This document shows, one piece after another, positions 59,552 through 64,000 of a DNA stretch of 64,000 bases. A program made the position numbers and the translations under genes. Source of the DNA: Oscillospiraceae bacterium (GTDB lineage: Bacteria; Bacillota; Clostridia; Oscillospirales; Ruminococcaceae); assembly GCA_030539275.1 (NCBI GenBank), contig JAUNSK010000001.1, positions 178,932-242,931 of the forward strand. Direction: 5' to 3'. The notes beneath the pieces are model-generated. The model searched no databases. It was not told the origin of the DNA and saw only the letters and a list, made by a program, of their open reading frames with translations. How positions within the stretch are numbered: position 1 is the stretch's first letter; each line of letters starts with the position of its first letter.

Positions 59552-59953
59552 ATATATTTTACCCCCTTTAAAGGTTTTACACAAAATATTATCAGTAAAA
59601 TGCTCGGGCTGCCGGTTGACATACTAAAAATGATCTTTAATACATTGTACTATATTATGTATAAAATTTCAAATAAGCATAAATTTTAATTCGGGGATAA
59701 GAAAACGGATAGAGTTTTTACATTTTTTTCAGGACGAATGCATAAACAGAACAAATTCTTTTGTTATTCAGATGGAACAAAATATAAATAAATAATAATA
59801 ATACTTAATTATTTACTGAACAATCAAATAAAATGCCTAAATTACTTTTATCTGGGCATTTATTATTGTATTTTTTACAGATATATGTTAAAATTTGTAC
59901 TGTATAATATTTAATTATATAAATTCACTTAACAAAAGAAATGAGGTCTTATT
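59552..59953. promoter_or_regulatory. Gap with one hairpin and probable RTX-gene promoter
   Basis: AT-rich, non-coding. AATAAAATGCC pairs with GGGCATTTATT (59826-59862) and is followed by a T run, a terminator-like hairpin whose upstream transcript is unclear. TATAAT at 59903-59908 lies ~45 nt before the RTX start, with a poor -35. Confidence 0.4.
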
Positions 59954-62900
59954 ATGGAAAATGGTGAAAACAGTACTGAGTATTCGGTTGATCCAAATGT
60001 TATTGGAAAAACAACGGATGAGTATATCGACTCAAAAATTGAGGATGCAAAAGATAATGTTAAAGGGAATGTTGAAGATCATGTAAAAGAAATGATCATA
60101 GATAAGTTAGATGAAAGTGCTGAAAAATTTGGATTTGGTAAAGAAGAGCAGGATGTTACTTTACTTCTTCTGACAGGGGGAGCTTCAGATCAGTATATTA
60201 AAACTGAAACTGTTGATAAAAGCAAGATAATGGAGACGCTTCCGTCTGATATAGCTGATAAATATTCACAGGCAATGGATACAATAGAAAAAATTAAAGA
60301 AGGAAGAAAAATATATAATAACCTGGTTGCACTTGAGAATAGCATAAATGAAGATGGAACCACCAGTGCTGATTATGAAGAAAATCTGCTTAATACACTT
60401 GACGATTTTGTAGGCGTAGCAGGTAGTCTGGCTGATAAAATACCAGGCGGTAAATACTACTCAGAATCATTTGGTTTTGCTGTATCCGGGGTAAGAAATC
60501 TCAATGAGCTGATCAGCAAGGAACATAGTATTGAAATAACAGATGCAATGATATTTGATACTTTGGGTACAGATATAGAATCAAAAGTTCAGGATATGTG
60601 TCAAGGTAACTGGAAACAGGGACCAAATGTATATGAAACTGCAGCATGGATCAAAAGTCTGGAGAGTGACCCACTACTTAAAATACAGAATCAGAATATG
60701 ATCAATGAGTTAAATAAATATTTGACCTGGCGTACAGAATATGAATTTGCTTTGGAACTTGAAGCACAGGGGCTAACTCTTGAATCATATAATTATGCAA
60801 TGGAACAGGCAAAAAAGGCAGCCGAAAGAGAGGAAAAGTCCAAAACTGTTATAGGACAGATGCAGCTGGATGTTGAAGATGCAATAGACAGTTTTGCTGT
60901 AAAAGTATATACCTCTGATGCCTGGATGAAATCAATGGCAGCGGCAAATAAATTAATTACCGGCTTTGATGATTTTAAACGAAATATGTTTGATGCACTT
61001 GAGCTCTATAAAATTTATCTGGATTATAAGTGGAATGAGGCAGAAGATAAACTATTAGATCTGTATGAAGATGCTGAGAAAAAAGCTGTGTCATTAATGA
61101 TAGAATCGTGGACAAGAGCAATAAATGCTGTTCAAAGAGTATTTTTTGATCCTCTTATACTAGATCTGAACGGAAATGGATTTGAGATAAATTCAAAGAG
61201 CAGCGGTACTTATTTTGACCTCAACAGTGACGGATTTGCTGAAAAAATAAACTGGACATCAAAAGATGCAATTCTGGCTGTAGATCTTAATGAAGACGAA
61301 AAAATAAATAACGGACGCGAGGTTTTCGGAGATTATCATCTTTTGGCTGATGGAACCAGGGCAAGTAACGGATTTGAGGCACTGGCCCAGTATGATACCA
61401 ACAAAGATGGAATAATTGATGAAAACGATGAGATATTCGGTAAACTAAGATTATGGGTCGACAGTGACAATGATGGTAAATCAGCAGCTAGTGAGCTGAA
61501 GACATTAGCCGAAATGAACATATCAGCCATAAGACTCGATTATGAAGAAATAAATCAGCAGACAGATTCTGAAGCTGTAATAGGAAATGCTGCAACATTT
61601 ATATATAAAGATAATACACAGGGCAATATAGCTGAGATGTGGGTTTCATCTGACTTTATTGATACTCAGGAAGTAGCAGATGTTGAACTGTCTGATGAAA
61701 TTAAGAGTATGGCTGATGTGAGCGGTCACGGTAAGCTGTATTCACTTCATACAGCAATGTCCCTTGATACAACAGGAACACTTAAGAATATGGTTGATCA
61801 GTTTGATCTTCAAACACAATCCGGTCAGAGAAGGGCTATTGTTGAGAACATTCTGGCTTATATGTGCAAATGTGATGAAATTTCAGATAGAAGCAGAGGC
61901 GGTAATATAAGTGCCAGAAAACTTGCTGTAGTAGAAGCTTACATGGGCGAATCGTTTGTCGGACGTAACGGAGAAAATCCTAACAATACAGCAGGACCGA
62001 TTCTTGATACAATGTATAATAAAATAGTAGACGTATACTATTATTCACTGGTAGGTCAGATGTACAGTGATATAATGGATCTTATAATATTCAAAGATAA
62101 TAACGGAAATACGAGTGTTGATACGACAGTATTTAATATTTTTCTTAAATCATCCCTAAAATCAGGTGAAATGAGCAATGACAAATTATCAGAAATATGC
62201 GGATACCTTAAATATATGGCTGTTAATTCTGATTTAAACAGTAAACTGGTACTTGATACAAGAGAATTTCTTATTAAAGATGTTCCGGAATATACGGAAA
62301 TAATTGATAAAGCACTGAATATCATCACAGCTAAAGAAGATAACGGTAGTATTAATGGAACTTTATCGGATGATATAATGATAGGAAGTTCTTCAGACGA
62401 TATACTCAGTTCTTCAGACGGCAATGATATTCTCAACGGAGGAACCGGAAACGATATACTTAACGGAGGAGCCGGCACAGACAGATATATATACGGAATC
62501 GGAGATGCAACAGATATAATAAATGACAGTGAATTAGGTGCCCAGGCAAGAAATATAATAGAATTCAGAGAAGGAATAACACCTGAGGATCTGTATATAT
62601 ACAGAACAGGAAATTATGATCTTACAATACAGGTAGGAAAAAATGAAGACGATAAAATAACAATATCAAACTTTGTTTATGATGAAAGTCACAGAAGGTT
62701 CATGTTAAAGTTTGCGGATGAAAGTGAAGCAGAGCTTAGAGAATTAGCGAAAACGCTTTTAGGAACAGAATCTGGTGATACCCTTAATGCAATATTTAAT
62801 CAGGAAAAAAATACGCTGAACGGTCTTGGAGGAGACGATACCCTTAATGCCGGCAACGGGGATGATATACTGATAGGAGGAGCCGGAAACGATATACTGA

Positions 62901-64000
62901 ATTCGGGAAACGGCAATGACATTCTTGACGGAGGAACCGGAAACGATACACTTAACGGAGGAAACGGCCAGGATACGTATATATACGGAATCGGAGACGG
63001 AACAGATATATTAAATGACTATGAATCAGACGCCCAAGCAAGAAATATATTAGAATTCAGAGAAGGAATAACACCTGAGGATCTGTATATATACAGAACA
63101 GGAAATTATGATCTGACAATTCAGGTAGGAGAAAATGAAGACGATAAAATAACAATATCGAACTTTGTTTATGATGAAAGTCACAGAAGGTTCATGTTGA
63201 AGTTTGCGGATGAAAGTGAAGCGGAACTGAGAGAATCAGCGAAAACGCTTATCGGTACAGAAGATGACAATACTCTAAATGCAATATATAATCAGGAAAA
63301 AAATACGCTGAACGGTCTTGGAGGAAACGATACTCTTAATTCCGGCAACGGGGATGATATGCTGATAGGAGGAGCCGGAAACGATATACTGAATTCGGGA
63401 AACGGTAATGACATTCTTGACGGAGGAACCGGAAACGATACACTTAACGGAGGAAACGGCCAGGATACGTATATATATGGAATCGGAGACGGAACAGATA
63501 TAATAAATGAGTATGAATCAGGGGCAGACGCAAGAAATATATTAGAATTCAGAGAAGGAATAACACTTGATGATCTGTATATATACAGAACAGGAAATTA
63601 TGATCTGACAATTCAGGTAGGAGAAAATGAAGACGATAAAATAACAATATCAAACTTCGTATATAGTGATACCTATGAAAAATTCAAGCTGAAGTTTGCA
63701 GATGAAAGTGAAGCAGAGCTTAAAGAATTAGCCAAAACGATTGTTGGAACAGAATCAGCCGATACCCTGAATGCAATATATACGACAGAAAATATTCTCA
63801 ACGGACTGGGCGGGAACGATACTCTTAATTCCGGTAACGGAAAGGATATACTGATAGGAGGAGCCGGAAACGATATACTGAATGCCGGAAACGGAAATGA
63901 CATCCTTGAAGGAGGAACCGGAAACGATACACTTAACGGAGGAAACGGACAGGATACATATATATACGGAATCGGAGACGGAACAGATATAATAAATGAG
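59954..64000 (+). CDS. Giant RTX-type calcium-binding repeat protein, 3' end outside window
   Basis: The frame is open from ATG 59954 (after AAATGAGGTC) to the window end: 1349 residues visible, with no signal peptide. Residues 1-390 are acidic and helical, unassigned. At ~395-535 comes the block common in Gram-negative RTX proteins: 'FDPLILDLNGNGFEI', 'TYFDLNSDGFAEKINW', 'ILAVDLNEDEKINNGREVFGDYHLLADG', 'NGFEALAQYDTNKDGIIDENDEIF', 'LWVDSDNDGKSAASELKTL'. From ~800 come arrays of nonapeptides G-G-x-G-N-D-x-L, each followed by a haemolysin-Ca-related segment ('DTYIYGIGDGTDIIND', 'ILEFREGITPEDLYIYRTGNYDLTIQVG', 'ITISNFVYDESHRRF'). The repeats bind Ca2+ and fold outside the cell. Activity and export route are unknown. 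Confidence 0.88.
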   Translation, partial: MENGENSTEYSVDPNVIGKTTDEYIDSKIEDAKDNVKGNVEDHVKEMIIDKLDESAEKFGFGKEEQDVTLLLLTGGASDQYIKTETVDKSKIMETLPSDIADKYSQAMDTIEKIKEGRKIYNNLVALENSINEDGTTSADYEENLLNTLDDFVGVAGSLADKIPGGKYYSESFGFAVSGVRNLNELISKEHSIEITDAMIFDTLGTDIESKVQDMCQGNWKQGPNVYETAAWIKSLESDPLLKIQNQNMINELNKYLTWRTEYEFALELEAQGLTLESYNYAMEQAKKAAEREEKSKTVIGQMQLDVEDAIDSFAVKVYTSDAWMKSMAAANKLITGFDDFKRNMFDALELYKIYLDYKWNEAEDKLLDLYEDAEKKAVSLMIESWTRAINAVQRVFFDPLILDLNGNGFEINSKSSGTYFDLNSDGFAEKINWTSKDAILAVDLNEDEKINNGREVFGDYHLLADGTRASNGFEALAQYDTNKDGIIDENDEIFGKLRLWVDSDNDGKSAASELKTLAEMNISAIRLDYEEINQQTDSEAVIGNAATFIYKDNTQGNIAEMWVSSDFIDTQEVADVELSDEIKSMADVSGHGKLYSLHTAMSLDTTGTLKNMVDQFDLQTQSGQRRAIVENILAYMCKCDEISDRSRGGNISARKLAVVEAYMGESFVGRNGENPNNTAGPILDTMYNKIVDVYYYSLVGQMYSDIMDLIIFKDNNGNTSVDTTVFNIFLKSSLKSGEMSNDKLSEICGYLKYMAVNSDLNSKLVLDTREFLIKDVPEYTEIIDKALNIITAKEDNGSINGTLSDDIMIGSSSDDILSSSDGNDILNGGTGNDILNGGAGTDRYIYGIGDATDIINDSELGAQARNIIEFREGITPEDLYIYRTGNYDLTIQVGKNEDDKITISNFVYDESHRRFMLKFADESEAELRELAKTLLGTESGDTLNAIFNQEKNTLNGLGGDDTLNAGNGDDILIGGAGNDILNSGNGNDILDGGTGNDTLNGGNGQDTYIYGIGDGTDILNDYESDAQARNILEFREGITPEDLYIYRTGNYDLTIQVGENEDDKITISNFVYDESHRRFMLKFADESEAELRESAKTLIGTEDDNTLNAIYNQEKNTLNGLGGNDTLNSGNGDDMLIGGAGNDILNSGNGNDILDGGTGNDTLNGGNGQDTYIYGIGDGTDIINEYESGADARNILEFREGITLDDLYIYRTGNYDLTIQVGENEDDKITISNFVYSDTYEKFKLKFADESEAELKELAKTIVGTESADTLNAIYTTENILNGLGGNDTLNSGNGKDILIGGAGNDILNAGNGNDILEGGTGNDTLNGGNGQDTYIYGIGDGTDIINE
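62340..64000 (+). repeat. 492-bp tandem repeats in RTX gene
   Basis: Landmarks recur exactly 492 bp apart: GCAATAT at 62789, 63281 and 63773; ATACGGAATC at 62491 and 62983. Each 164-residue unit holds five or six RTX nonapeptides plus a ~90-residue spacer domain. At least three units and part of a fourth are present, the nucleotide identity being high. Confidence 0.88.

Noticed and set aside
59895-60086. 63-codon ORF at the start of the RTX gene
   Set aside because: It overlaps the RTX gene in another frame; the ATG at 59954 gives a frame open for over 4 kb.
61336-63903. Minus-strand ORFs opposite the RTX gene
   Set aside because: They arise from the repetitive Gly/Asp codons of the RTX frame and have low-complexity Ser/Pro translations.
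62340-64000. CRISPR array
   Set aside because: The repeats are in-frame, 492 bp long and encode RTX nonapeptides.
1-64000. tRNA or rRNA genes
   Set aside because: I looked for cloverleaf and conserved rRNA segments and found none that I could support.

Overview
The window looks like chromosome of a cellulosome-producing, low-GC Gram-positive anaerobe close to Ruminococcus. The evidence is five plant-wall or wall-acting enzymes and one leucine-rich-repeat protein carrying duplicated Ca-binding dockerin modules, strong AGGAGG-type ribosome binding sites, TTGACA-17-TATAAT promoters and Clostridia-type gene families. I cannot name a species, and no scaffoldin or cohesin gene is in view.

Layout. 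1-6829 is the right end of a siphovirus-type prophage: tape measure (cut by the window edge), distal tail protein, a beta-helix-like protein, tail endopeptidase/spike, a tail protein fused to an alpha/beta-hydrolase, holin and CHAP lysin, ending in two terminators. 7073-15075 holds a cytoplasmic GH3 glycosidase divergent from two secreted dockerin enzymes (CBM22-GH10-CBM22 xylanase and GH9-CBM3c cellulase). 15221-20595 is a patchwork accessory region: nitroreductase, an HsdR-N-like protein lacking the expected ExK glutamate, a DnaQ-type exonuclease, a very AT-rich HEPN-like protein, a membrane NERD/zinc-finger protein and a probable broken gene. 20637-26504 carries a small conserved protein, a CPBP protease, a condensation-domain-like enzyme and, convergent with it, a two-gene ABC exporter with a clear promoter and operator-like palindrome.

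26729-31956 holds metal and redox housekeeping (CDF transporter with a DtxR/MntR-type regulator; NifX-like and DUF134 proteins) around two leaderless DUF11 proteins and a DUF3592 membrane protein. 32182-37505: dockerin-M14 carboxypeptidase, CorA behind a structured leader, PAP2 phosphatase, and an ECF sigma/anti-sigma pair. 37539-43907 (minus strand): a P-loop ATPase, a dockerin protein with two nearly identical CE1 esterases, and a dockerin protein with three tandem GH16 lichenase domains.

44334-50125: GtrA plus an FAD oxidoreductase (probably surface glycan work), then a 1153-residue repeat protein with a PH-like region and C-terminal zinc ribbon that I cannot assign. 50254-54802 (minus) is a complete Bce-type peptide-antibiotic sensing and resistance module (RR, HK, ATPase, permease) with an inverted repeat before the transporter genes. 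54926-59159: dockerin BspA-type LRR protein, aldo/keto reductase, divergent AraC regulator. 59954 to the window end is a long, unfinished RTX-type calcium-binding protein with 492-bp tandem repeats and no signal peptide, of an architecture better known from Gram-negative type I secretion.

The carbohydrate enzymes together cover xylan, cellulose, mixed-linkage glucan and ester side chains outside the cell, with the GH3 enzyme finishing oligosaccharides inside. The most unusual items are the repeat/PH/zinc-ribbon protein, the RTX protein, the tandem-catalytic dockerin enzymes, the structured corA leader, and the HEPN/NERD/HsdR-N neighbourhood.
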